Shown in pieces: positions 46,761 to 56,870 of a stretch of DNA of 64,000 bases. Position numbers and translations under genes: made by a program. Source of the DNA: Aquimarina brevivitae (GTDB lineage: Bacteria; Bacteroidota; Bacteroidia; Flavobacteriales; Flavobacteriaceae). Each line of letters opens with the position of its first letter. The first letter of the stretch is position 1. Under the pieces are notes generated by a model. That model did no database searches and was not told where the DNA came from. It saw only the letters and a program-made list of their open reading frames with translations. The stretch is from assembly GCF_004216895.1 (NCBI RefSeq), contig NZ_SGXE01000003.1, forward strand, positions 203,377 to 267,376. The letters run 5' to 3'.

Positions 46761-47111
46761 ATGGAAGATTTAGTAAAGTTCGTACAAGACGAATTCGTTT
46801 CAAAAAAAGAAATGCCTGAGTTTTTTGCAGGCGACACGATTACAGTGTACTACGAGATTAAAGAAGGTGCCAAAACACGTACTCAGTTCTTTAGAGGTGT
46901 AGTAATTCAAAAAAGAGGTACAGGTTCAACAGAAACTTTTACCATAAGAAAAATGTCGGGTACCGTAGGTGTAGAGCGTATCTTCCCTATCAACTTACCT
47001 GCATTACAAAAAATTGAAATTAACAAGAAAGGTAAAGTTCGTAGAGCGAGAATATTCTACTTTAGAGGACTTACTGGTAAGAAAGCAAGAATTAAAGAAA
47101 GAAGAGGATAA
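46761..47111 (+). CDS. rplS: 50S ribosomal protein L19
   Basis: The ATG at 46761 gives a 116-residue L19 beginning MEDLVKFVQDEFVSKKEMPE; the in-frame extension upstream (to 46731) is not seen in relatives and lies within the leader hairpin. Core blocks are AGDTITVYYEIKEG, QFFRGVVIQKRGTGS, and VGVERIFPINLPALQKIEI. L19 bridges the two ribosomal subunits. Own promoter and terminator flank it. Confidence 0.96.
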   Translation: MEDLVKFVQDEFVSKKEMPEFFAGDTITVYYEIKEGAKTRTQFFRGVVIQKRGTGSTETFTIRKMSGTVGVERIFPINLPALQKIEINKKGKVRRARIFYFRGLTGKKARIKERRG

Positions 47112-47132
47112 AAATCCACTAGTTGATAATAG

Positions 47133-47162
47133 AAAAAGGACCGTTAATAACGGTCTTTTTTT
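47133..47162 (+). terminator. Intrinsic terminator after rplS
   Basis: GACCGTT and AACGGTC pair around AAT, extended by flanking A and T runs. It lies 22 bases after the L19 stop. Confidence 0.9.
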
Positions 47163-47471
47163 ATGAACAAAAGTTAATAAAATAGGTTTATAACCTGTTG
47201 AAAATTAATGTAATACATTTCTTTGATGTTTCTAAATTATTCCTTATATTTATATTATAATTAGTTGATGACAAAAGGATTCCTAATTATGTAAAAGTTA
47301 CAATACGTTCTTTAAACTTTTTACACCTTTATTAAAACCTACAGGGAATAAATGAAAGTTATTTCTTTGCGTACATCCTTGAAATCACTTTAAAGGCTTA
47401 CTTTAAAATCATTTCAAAATGAAATTCAAAGGAAAAAATTAAGTTTTGACTGTAATTTATAAAAGGTATCA
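47163..47471. other. Gene-free stretch before the structured RNA region
   Basis: About 309 bases, AT-rich, with no open reading frame of note and no consensus -7 box I can defend. TTTCTTTG-like strings occur at 47220 and 47365, each lacking the TA of the consensus at the right place. A transcript reading into 47472-47704 would probably start here. Confidence 0.4.
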
Positions 47472-47704
47472 TTGACAATATAGTATTGAAGAATAATCGT
47501 AAAAAAGTTATTGACAGTAAACTATATTCGTCAAAATGAGGTAACTATTGTGGATTAAAAAACACATTACTATCTCAACAATCGAAAATAAAAATGGTAT
47601 AGCAATGAGTTTTTGCTATTTAATAGCGGGTAATCAGCTAACATAGAAATTTATTTTCGATGAAGCCATATCAAGGTATTTATATTTTGATATGGCTTTT
47701 TTTA
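47472..47704 (+). ncRNA. Candidate structured RNA ending in an intrinsic terminator
   Basis: Four nested or adjacent inverted repeats are visible. (1) TTGACAATATAGT (47472-47484) pairs with ACTATATTCGTCAA (47521-47534), one bulged base. (2) GTAA/TGTG (47542-47552) with CACATTAC (47563-47570), with a CTAT bulge. (3) ATCGAAAATAAA (47581-47592) with TTTATTTTCGAT (47650-47661), a perfect 12-base-pair stem; inside it ATAGCAA pairs with TTGCTAT (47599-47619) and TAGC with GCTA (47624-47640), making a three-way junction. (4) the terminator at 47663-47704. No protein frame fits. The order and the terminator point to a discrete small RNA or to a terminated leader; family unknown. Confidence 0.5.
47663..47704 (+). 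terminator. Intrinsic terminator closing the candidate RNA
   Basis: AAGCCATATCAA and TTGATATGGCTT form a perfect 12-base-pair stem with a 12-base loop and a long T-run, one base after the three-way-junction stem ends. Confidence 0.85.
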
Positions 47705-47721
47705 TAAATACTCCACCTGTA

Positions 47722-47729
47722 TATCTTTG
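47722..47729 (+). promoter_or_regulatory. -7 box (TATCTTTG) for the icd transcript
   Basis: TATCTTTG matches the consensus and starts 18 bases after the RNA terminator. A start near 47736 gives a leader of about 219 bases before icd. A second, weaker candidate is TATCTTCG at about 47811. There is no clear -33 TTG for either. Confidence 0.45.
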
Positions 47730-47828
47730 CCAAAACCTGTCAGCCGTTAACCACAAGGCTTTTAACTCAAAACTAACAGGTCATAGGTTGCAAATCGATA
47801 GTCATATTTGTATCTTCGCGCTCGGAAA

Positions 47829-50177
<2,349 letters not shown>

Positions 50178-50204
50178 AAAACTATTCCAATAGCTAAGTA
50201 TAAA

Positions 50205-50233
50205 AAGCCCTGACAATTCATTTGTTAGGGCTT
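50205..50233 (+). terminator. Terminator after icd
   Basis: AAGCCCTGACAA and TTGTTAGGGCTT pair over 12 positions with one G-U around TTCAT. The following T-run is weak and broken by A. Confidence 0.75.
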
Positions 50234-50335
50234 AATTTTAATATTTAAGTAACACTACATGTTAAGATTTGTAATTAGTTTAGCGAGCAATTTGTAATAA
50301 TATAGTTGAACTATTGTCTACGATCTACTTTTCAC

Positions 50336-52726
50336 ATGATAACATCTAAAAAGTTGAACCCTAAAACTTTTCTTTACCTAGTTACCTTTTTATTAAGCTG
50401 TATAGGTTTAAGTCAGGAAAAACACACCATCAGTGGCGTAATAACAGAAAAAAACAGTAATGAAACCTTAATCGGCGTTAATGTTTTATTTCCAGAGATT
50501 AATAAAGGTTCGGTTACCAATGAATACGGTTTTTACTCCATAACATTGCCAGAAGGGACATACAATCTTCAAATAAGTTACTTGGGTTTTCAAGAAATCA
50601 ATAAAGAAATTGAACTTACCAGTGACCTTAAATTAAACTTTAAGCTAGAAGAAGCTTCTGAAATGCTTGATGAAGTGGTCATCACAGAAAATGTAGAAAA
50701 AGTAGACATCCGGAATCCACAAATGAGTATGAATCAACTCACCTCTGGTACCATTAAACAAATCCCGGTAGTACTGGGAGAAGCGGATGTAGTTAAATCT
50801 ATTCTGCTGCTGCCAGGGGTTACCAGCGGTGGCGAAGGTGCTTCAGGATTTAATGTACGTGGTGGAGCCGTAGATCAAAATTTAATTTTATTAGATGAAG
50901 CTACAATTTTCAACTCTTCACATTTATTCGGATTTTTTTCTGTGTTTAATCCTGATGCTATAAAAGACCTTAAACTTTATAAAGGAGGAATCCCTGCTCG
51001 ATATGGTGGTAGAGCCTCTTCGGTCTTGGATATTTACCAAAAAGAAGGAAACAGCAATAGGTTTAGTATGAACGGTGGTCTGGGTGCAGTAGCAAGTCGA
51101 TTATTATTAGAAGGGCCGATTGTAAAAGAAAGAGGAGCTTTTTTAGTAGGTGGTAGAGCATCCTACGCTCACCTATTTTTACCACTCTTTGACAATGATA
51201 ATATTGCTTACTTCTATGACTTAAACACCAAACTGAATTATAAAATCAATGATAACAACAGTATCTATTTATCCGGATATTTCGGAAGAGACGTATTTGG
51301 TATCAATGAGAGTTTCGAGAATATCTATGGAAATTCTGTATTGAATCTGCGATGGAATCATTTATTTTCAGATCGCCTCTTCTCTAACCTATCTTTGATT
51401 TATTCAGATTACTTTTATGGGTTAGTTTTAGATTTTGTAGGGTTCGAATGGGACTCTGGGATACGTAATTTTAATCTCAAATATGACCTCAAACACTATA
51501 TTAGTGATAGCTTTCAGCTCAACTATGGCCTAAACAATATTTATTTTAGGTTTAATCCTGGTGAGATACGACCCAATCGACCTGATTCTGGTATTACGAG
51601 AGATAAATTAATAGATAAGTACGCCAACGAATTTGCCGTCTATGTAGATGCAGAGCATCGGTTAAATGAAAAATTAAAATTACAATATGGAGTTCGCCTA
51701 AGTAATTTTATAAGATTAGGCCAAAATGAGTTAAACCTGTATACTGATAACCGCGCGGTTCTTTTTAACGACGAATTTCAGATCTACCAATCAGCAGACC
51801 CCATCGGTATTGAAACTTATGATCAAAGTGATGTAATTGAAACCTTTACCAATATCGAACCACGGTTTGCACTTTCCTATTTACTGAATGACAATACCTC
51901 CATAAAAGCAAGTTACAATAGGATGACCCAATACCTCCATTTGCTTTCCAATACCAACTCCCCTACTCCGCTGGACGTATGGACTCCAAGTGGAAAATAC
52001 ATTAAGCCTCAATTACTTGATCAGTATGCACTCGGCTATTTCAAAAACATCAACAACCAATATTCTATTGAATCCGAAGTGTTTTACAAAGAAATTCAAA
52101 ATAGAATTGATTACATCGATGGTGCAGATTTAATCGCTAATGACGCTATCGAACAGGTAATATTAAATGGAGAAGCCAGAGCCTATGGATTAGAATTATT
52201 AGTCCGAAAGAGTGAAGGTGACTTCAAAGGTTGGTTGGCCTATACCTTATCCAAATCAGAACAACGAACACCCGGAAGAACGGCAAATGAAACCGGTATC
52301 AACAATAGCAGATGGTATAACACACCATATGATAAAACGCACGATATATCATTTAACGGCAGTTACGATCTAAACGAAAAATGGCAATTTGGTGCTAACT
52401 TTGTTTTTCAAACAGGTCAGCCTACAAATTATCCCACTGGTCAATTTGAATATCAAGGTGTAGTAGTTCCGGTATATGATGCACCCAGAAACTCGGAGCG
52501 CCTGCCTGCATACCATCGAATTGACCTATCGGCTACGCTAACTCCAAGAAAAAATAAAAATAGAAAATGGAATAGTCAATGGGTATTTAGTATCTATAAC
52601 CTTTATAACCGTAGAAATGCGGCTTCGATTACCTTTAGGGAGAACGATCAAACCTTTGTAAATGAAGCTGTGCGCACCTCTATATTCGGTATTATTCCTG
52701 CGGTTACTTATAACTTTAAATTTTAG
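50336..52726 (+). CDS. TonB-dependent receptor with carboxypeptidase-like regulatory domain
   Basis: The ATG at 50336 gives 796 residues; ten residues further upstream are in frame but precede the signal peptide (FLYLVTFLLSCIGLSQ). After the signal comes a carboxypeptidase-regulatory-like domain (HTISGVITEKNSNETLIGVN), a plug (GVTSGGEGASGFNVRGGAVD with the family's GGxxxFxVRG pattern) and a 22-strand-type outer-membrane barrel ending in aromatic NFKF. It imports a ligand with TonB energy. The DUF4249 lipoprotein follows after four bases, a pair typical of flavobacteria. The ligand is unknown; no metabolic gene sits beside them. Confidence 0.92.
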   Translation: MITSKKLNPKTFLYLVTFLLSCIGLSQEKHTISGVITEKNSNETLIGVNVLFPEINKGSVTNEYGFYSITLPEGTYNLQISYLGFQEINKEIELTSDLKLNFKLEEASEMLDEVVITENVEKVDIRNPQMSMNQLTSGTIKQIPVVLGEADVVKSILLLPGVTSGGEGASGFNVRGGAVDQNLILLDEATIFNSSHLFGFFSVFNPDAIKDLKLYKGGIPARYGGRASSVLDIYQKEGNSNRFSMNGGLGAVASRLLLEGPIVKERGAFLVGGRASYAHLFLPLFDNDNIAYFYDLNTKLNYKINDNNSIYLSGYFGRDVFGINESFENIYGNSVLNLRWNHLFSDRLFSNLSLIYSDYFYGLVLDFVGFEWDSGIRNFNLKYDLKHYISDSFQLNYGLNNIYFRFNPGEIRPNRPDSGITRDKLIDKYANEFAVYVDAEHRLNEKLKLQYGVRLSNFIRLGQNELNLYTDNRAVLFNDEFQIYQSADPIGIETYDQSDVIETFTNIEPRFALSYLLNDNTSIKASYNRMTQYLHLLSNTNSPTPLDVWTPSGKYIKPQLLDQYALGYFKNINNQYSIESEVFYKEIQNRIDYIDGADLIANDAIEQVILNGEARAYGLELLVRKSEGDFKGWLAYTLSKSEQRTPGRTANETGINNSRWYNTPYDKTHDISFNGSYDLNEKWQFGANFVFQTGQPTNYPTGQFEYQGVVVPVYDAPRNSERLPAYHRIDLSATLTPRKNKNRKWNSQWVFSIYNLYNRRNAASITFRENDQTFVNEAVRTSIFGIIPAVTYNFKF

Positions 52727-52730
52727 TAGT

Positions 52731-53543
52731 ATGAGAAACATAATAACTTTACTTTTTGGTATGCTGTTTTTGTACAGCTGTGAAGATGTTATTGAGGTTG
52801 ATGTACCTACTGCACCACCTAAATTGGTTATCGATGCTAATTTTGAAGTATATTTTAATGAAGATCCGGTAAGTACCGAAGGTGGTATCCGCTTAACCAC
52901 TACCGCACCATTCTTTGATGACGATGTACCTACCGTTAGTGGCGCTACTGTCTTTATAACGGATCTCAGCGATGATACGATTATTACGTTTACAGAATCC
53001 ACAGAACCAGGGTTATATACTGCTTCTTCACCGTTTAATCCTCAATTGGGTGTTGCTTACGAACTCACGGTAATTTATCAGGGAGATACCTATATCGCAA
53101 CTGCTAGTCGTATACCTGCAGTTCCCATTGACAATGTTGAAGAAGGCGACGGCACCTTATTTGGTGGGGATGAAAAAGAGGTGATCGTATCGTTTACAGA
53201 CGATGGCAGCAGAAGGGATTACTATCTCTTTGATTTTGACTTCAATTTATATCTACCTATTGAGGATGAGTTTTTTCAAGGAGAAGCGTTCAACTTCTCA
53301 TATTTCTACGAAGATACCATAGATAATAGAGTAGTAACTATTAAAATACTAGGGGTAGACGAGCAATACTTTAATTATTTCTCCATACTTAACGAACAAA
53401 GCGGTCAGGAAGGAGATCCTTTTCAGGCTCCTCCTTCTGAACTAAGAGGTAATATTATAAATACGACAACTCCTGCTAAGTATCCACTTGGTTATTTTAA
53501 TATTTCAGAAACCGATAGGTTTGAAATCACTTTAACAGAGTAA
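52731..53543 (+). CDS. DUF4249 lipoprotein, partner of the TonB receptor
   Basis: The ATG at 52731 gives 270 residues with a lipoprotein signal MRNIITLLFGMLFLYSC (Cys17). DUF4249 members are Bacteroidota outer-membrane lipoproteins commonly encoded right after a TonB receptor and thought to help capture its ligand at the surface. The chain is mostly beta-rich with repeated Asp/Glu/Thr. The in-frame extension to 52662 would overlap the receptor and put the signal peptide inside, so it was rejected. Confidence 0.85.
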   Translation: MRNIITLLFGMLFLYSCEDVIEVDVPTAPPKLVIDANFEVYFNEDPVSTEGGIRLTTTAPFFDDDVPTVSGATVFITDLSDDTIITFTESTEPGLYTASSPFNPQLGVAYELTVIYQGDTYIATASRIPAVPIDNVEEGDGTLFGGDEKEVIVSFTDDGSRRDYYLFDFDFNLYLPIEDEFFQGEAFNFSYFYEDTIDNRVVTIKILGVDEQYFNYFSILNEQSGQEGDPFQAPPSELRGNIINTTTPAKYPLGYFNISETDRFEITLTE

Positions 53544-53576
53544 ATCAATCTTACCTTAGAACTAAAAGATATTACC

Positions 53577-53584
53577 TATTTTTG
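53577..53584 (+). promoter_or_regulatory. -7 box (TATTTTTG) directly before murQ
   Basis: TATTTTTG fits the consensus and ends five bases before the ATG at 53590, so the mRNA would be leaderless or nearly so. No -33 TTG is visible. Confidence 0.5.
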
Positions 53585-53589
53585 TCATT

Positions 53590-54414
53590 ATGGATTTCAT
53601 CAAAACTACGGAACTACCCTCCAGACATCATAATCTGGAGCAAATGAGTACTTCGACATTATTGTCCAAAATAAATGAAGAAGACAAAACCGTTCCCTTG
53701 GCTGTAGAAAAAGCAATTCCGCAAATAGAAGCACTGGTAGACCAAATCGTTCATAAACTTGAAGAGGGTGGAAGACTTTTTTATTTAGGTGCTGGCACTA
53801 GTGGGCGCCTAGGGATTGTAGATGCTAGCGAATGCCCTCCTACCTTTGGTGTTTCGCACGATCTGGTGATTGGTTTAATTGCAGGTGGAGATAGTGCCAT
53901 AAGAAATGCTGTAGAGTTTGCAGAAGACAGTACTCATCAAGGTTGGGAAGACTTAAAAAAGTATCAGGTTTCTGATAAAGACGTAGTTATAGGCATTGCA
54001 GCATCAGGTACCACCCCCTATGTAATTTCGGCATTAAAACAATGTAATAGCAACGACATACTAACTGGATGTATTACATGTAATGCAGGAAGTCCGCTCG
54101 CTACTACTGCTAAATACCCAATTGTTGCGGTAGTTGGACCCGAGTTTGTTACAGGTAGTTCAAGAATGAAAGCCGGTACTGCACAAAAACTAATACTGAA
54201 CATGATCTCCACAGCTGTAATGATTAAGCTAGGACGGGTAAAAGGAAATAAAATGGTGGATATGCAGTTGAGCAATAACAAACTGGTAGAACGGGGTATT
54301 CAAATGATAATGAATGAAACCAATGTAGCCAAAGAAACTGCTGTAGAACTTTTAAAAAAACACAAAAGCGTAAGAAAAGCAATCGATAGTTATGGAGACC
54401 AAAAGAACAAATAA
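53590..54414 (+). CDS. murQ: N-acetylmuramic acid 6-phosphate etherase
   Basis: MurQ removes lactate from MurNAc-6-phosphate, recycling wall sugars to the GlcNAc-6-phosphate pool. The 274-residue SIS-fold protein has FYLGAGTSGRLGIVDASECP, the substrate loop ECPPTFG and GIAASGTTPYV. It shares its 3' end with the small membrane protein at 54392, which overlaps by 23 bases. No anhMurNAc kinase or permease gene is near. Confidence 0.95.
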   Translation: MDFIKTTELPSRHHNLEQMSTSTLLSKINEEDKTVPLAVEKAIPQIEALVDQIVHKLEEGGRLFYLGAGTSGRLGIVDASECPPTFGVSHDLVIGLIAGGDSAIRNAVEFAEDSTHQGWEDLKKYQVSDKDVVIGIAASGTTPYVISALKQCNSNDILTGCITCNAGSPLATTAKYPIVAVVGPEFVTGSSRMKAGTAQKLILNMISTAVMIKLGRVKGNKMVDMQLSNNKLVERGIQMIMNETNVAKETAVELLKKHKSVRKAIDSYGDQKNK

Positions 54415-54634
54415 AACGATCCTTGCCAAAGGGATTCAGCGTATGGCAATGGCTTTACTTTTTATGTTTATAAGTCCCGTGATCATACATTCGGCTTTTC
54501 AAAATCAAGAACATCCTTTGTATATCCCAATTTTAATTTTAGGTATTGCGGGGGCTATTTTTGCTATAGCCATGGCTTTTGTTGGATTGAATACCATAAT
54601 GAAATCCTTATTTGATAAAAACAAAAAACAGTAA
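54392..54634 (+). CDS. DUF6095 family small membrane protein
   Basis: An 80-residue protein with two hydrophobic segments (MALLFMFISPVIIHSAF and PILILGIAGAIFAIAMAFV), the form of family DUF6095. It overlaps the murQ stop by 23 bases, so it is translationally linked. Function unknown. Confidence 0.75.
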   Translation: METKRTNKTILAKGIQRMAMALLFMFISPVIIHSAFQNQEHPLYIPILILGIAGAIFAIAMAFVGLNTIMKSLFDKNKKQ

Positions 54635-54645
54635 AATCGTTACCT

Positions 54646-55080
54646 ATGCAATGTTCTGATGCACCAGTGATAGTCGAACAACGTTTTGACGAGCAGATAC
54701 AAAACGTATGGCTCGCTATTACAAGTTTAGAACATATGAAGCAATGGTTTTTTGAGGAGATCCCGGCATTTGAACCCGTGGTTGGTTTCAAAACCGCATT
54801 TAAAATACAAAGTGAGCAACGTGTGTTTACACATTTGTGGGAAATAACCGAAGTAATTCCCTTGAAAAAAATTACGTATACCTGGAAATATCAAGAATAT
54901 CCGGGCAATTCGAAGCTAACTTTCGAACTTTTTGAAGATACGCCACAAACCACACGATTAGTATTAACTCATGAGGTAACAGAGAGTTTCCCTTCTGAAA
55001 TACCAGAGTTCAAAAGAGAAAGTTGTGTACAAGGATGGAATTTCTTTATCCAAGAACAATTAAAACGTTATTTATCATAG
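54646..55080 (+). CDS. SRPBCC/AHSA1-type lipid-binding-fold protein
   Basis: The 144-residue chain fits the START-like SRPBCC fold, with the N-terminal FDEQIQNVWLAITSLEHMKQ, WFFEEIPAFEPVVGF and the late GWNFFIQEQLKRYL. AHSA1 relatives bind Hsp90 or hydrophobic ligands; the ligand here is unknown. It starts 11 bases after the DUF6095 gene and faces the minus-strand DinB-family gene. Confidence 0.83.
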   Translation: MQCSDAPVIVEQRFDEQIQNVWLAITSLEHMKQWFFEEIPAFEPVVGFKTAFKIQSEQRVFTHLWEITEVIPLKKITYTWKYQEYPGNSKLTFELFEDTPQTTRLVLTHEVTESFPSEIPEFKRESCVQGWNFFIQEQLKRYLS

Positions 55081-55132
55081 AAGTATCATCTATCCTTCTT
55101 TTAAAAATCCACAAAAAAGTAATATAAGCATA

Positions 55133-55642
55133 CTAAATACCTTTTCTTTTTTGATCTGGTGTAGTGGGATTATAACCAAAACCTGGGATTTTTAGGTCCT
55201 CATCCAGCACATTCAAAATATAGCCTATAGCTGCAAAATGATGTATTAAATGACTATTGGCGTGTAGCAATATGCTCTCTAGGGTATAATGCACAGTTAC
55301 CGCTCCTTGCCCCATATCATCCGTTACCTTAATCAAACAATTGGATGGCATATCGGAATAAGATATTAAAGTGGCTTGTAAGTCGTAGAGTAATGTCAAT
55401 GCTTTTTCTTTATGGGTAGCCACCCCTTCATCCCTACTTCTTTGAATTAAATTGATATCATTAGCATCCAAACCATTTGTTATACAAAGAAAAAAATCGA
55501 GTAGGTGGCGCATGTGTGATCCTATACTTGAATGGTATGGTCCTACGCTGGTATCCTGATATATAGCCGGAGAAATCTTAGTAATTAAGGTTATGGCCTT
55601 GTTTAAATTTTGATTGATTGCGGGAATAATAAGGTCATTCAT
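55133..55642 (-). CDS. DinB-family (DUF664-type) metal-dependent protein
   Basis: A 169-residue four-helix protein of the DinB/DUF664 superfamily, with likely metal ligands in GSHMRHLLDFF and LLHANSHLIHHFAAIGY (three or four histidines). Such proteins act as thiol transferases or unknown hydrolases; this DinB is not the DNA polymerase IV also called DinB at 56871. It lies convergent to the SRPBCC gene. Confidence 0.8.
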   Translation of the reverse strand: MNDLIIPAINQNLNKAITLITKISPAIYQDTSVGPYHSSIGSHMRHLLDFFLCITNGLDANDINLIQRSRDEGVATHKEKALTLLYDLQATLISYSDMPSNCLIKVTDDMGQGAVTVHYTLESILLHANSHLIHHFAAIGYILNVLDEDLKIPGFGYNPTTPDQKRKGI

Positions 55643-55763
55643 AGGACAATAAGACGAATAAAGAAAGTTTAACTTACAATCTAATTTTAAACCCTACAAA
55701 TTTCTTTCGTTCAACTTTATAATATAATTTAAAAAAAGCCGTTAAAGCCTAATACGTAAGCAC

Positions 55764-55862
55764 CGGTAAGATATTTTTCACCTTTTTATGTGGTTAAACC
55801 ATAAAAAATAAGATAAAAAGCGTATTTCATCGATTAATGACGTTTTTTTTTGGATCTTACCG
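55764..55862. repeat. 9-base inverted repeat flanking 81 bases before a hypothetical gene
   Basis: CGGTAAGAT (55764-55772) and ATCTTACCG (55854-55862) are perfect reverse complements. Between them lies TGGTTAAACCA, itself a palindrome. The second copy ends 42 bases before the ATG at 55905. It may be a regulatory site or a long leader fold; the gap of 262 bases holds no other gene. Confidence 0.3.
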
Positions 55863-55904
55863 AATAAATATTGTATAATTGCCCCAAATAAAAGCCCCGA
55901 TAGC

Positions 55905-56717
55905 ATGAAGAAGATTGGATTATTCTTATTTTTAGTTTGTTTAGTATTCCAAGGTAATGCTCAAAATCCACTTGATGATGCCTTAACAGCAGCTAGTTAT
56001 GCGTATTCGCATAGTAAAAAAGCGTACGGAGCCAATAATGTATTCCATACCCAAGAATATGCCGATAAAGCAGCAGAAGCATTTAGCAAAGTAGAAGCTC
56101 TTACAGCAGAATGTGGATGTACTGAAGCTAATGAACTTGCGTATCAAGCAAAAACAGATATGGAAAGTTCTTTAGAGCAAGATACTTTTGAGCGTAGTAA
56201 ATATTATACCAAGCAAGCTAAAGAGTTATGTTCTGAGTTATTGAAACAACTAACCTTGTGTCAAGCTAATGCAAGAAAAAACGCTTCTCAAGATATTGTA
56301 AGCACAGAGGGAAGTGAAATAGAAGCTGCAGCAGAAGAGCTATCCGTTAAACAACAAGAATTAGAGGAAAAGAAACGACAGTTAGCACTTCAACAACAAC
56401 AATTAGAAGCACAAATAGCAGAACAGCAAAAAGCTCAAAAAGAATTAGAAGCCAAAAGAGCACAAGAATTACAGCAACAAGCAGCTATAAAAAATAAAGC
56501 GGAACAAGCCCTAAAAAAATTAGAATTAGCCATTCAAGAGTTAACTGTAGCACTGAATGAAGAAGCTGACTTCAAATTGCCTAGTGATTACTCGCGTAGT
56601 GAAAGTGAGCTTCAAAATGAATCGCTTGACGAGACCAAAAGTTTCTATGTCAATCGCGCTAAAGAATTGACCAAAACAGCAATGCAACAATTCGCTAATT
56701 ATACTGATAACGAATAA
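55905..56717 (+). CDS. Exported coiled-coil protein of unknown function
   Basis: A 270-residue protein with a clear signal peptide (MKKIGLFLFLVCLVFQGNAQ). The mature N-terminal half holds YSHSKKAYGANNVFHTQEYA and the cysteine pair in AECGCTEANELAYQAK. The middle is a coiled coil of about 140-205, almost wholly Gln, Glu, Lys, Leu and Ala. No enzyme motif is seen. Tandem terminators follow. It resembles secreted flavobacterial proteins of unknown role; assigning more would be guesswork. Confidence 0.7.
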   Translation: MKKIGLFLFLVCLVFQGNAQNPLDDALTAASYAYSHSKKAYGANNVFHTQEYADKAAEAFSKVEALTAECGCTEANELAYQAKTDMESSLEQDTFERSKYYTKQAKELCSELLKQLTLCQANARKNASQDIVSTEGSEIEAAAEELSVKQQELEEKKRQLALQQQQLEAQIAEQQKAQKELEAKRAQELQQQAAIKNKAEQALKKLELAIQELTVALNEEADFKLPSDYSRSESELQNESLDETKSFYVNRAKELTKTAMQQFANYTDNE

Positions 56718-56724
56718 AACGATA

Positions 56725-56793
56725 AGTTTTATTTTGTAGCCCCAAAATAAAATTTTTGACGAACGGTATTTCTTAGGAAATGCCGTTTTTTTG
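56725..56793 (+). terminator. Two tandem intrinsic terminators
   Basis: First, TTTTATTTTG (56727-56736) and CAAAATAAAA (56743-56752) around TAGCCC, with a T-run. Second, AACGGTATTTC (56762-56772) and GAAATGCCGTT (56777-56787) around TTAG, with one G-U and a T-run. They insulate the dinB promoter from upstream transcription. Confidence 0.85.
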
Positions 56794-56825
56794 TTGATAA
56801 ATTTTATTCGTCTTAACACATAAGA

Positions 56826-56860
56826 TTGGAATAAATCCATAATTTTGGAATAATTCCAAA
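56826..56860 (+). promoter_or_regulatory. Two-site palindromic operator at dinB
   Basis: TTTGGAATAATTCCAAA (56844-56860) is a perfect 17-base palindrome. TTGGAATAAATCCAT (56826-56840) is an imperfect copy (five of seven dyad pairs), centre to centre 19 bases away. The -7 box of dinB starts at the last base of the imperfect copy and runs into the palindrome, so a bound repressor would block the promoter. Confidence 0.6.
56840..56847 (+). promoter_or_regulatory. -7 box (TAATTTTG) of dinB, inside the operator
   Basis: TAATTTTG matches TAnnTTTG in full and lies between the two operator copies, sharing its last bases with the palindrome. It predicts a start near 56854, about 17 bases before the GTG at 56871. 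Confidence 0.55.
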
Positions 56861-56870
56861 TTTGTAGTGA

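Noticed and set aside
47472..47534. Direct repeats ATTGACAATATAG and ATTGACAGTAAAC
   Set aside because: They are explained better as part of the inverted repeat forming the first stem of the candidate RNA.
51440..51460. GGTTCGAAT, a tRNA T-loop-like string
   Set aside because: It lies within the TonB receptor coding frame and no cloverleaf can be formed.
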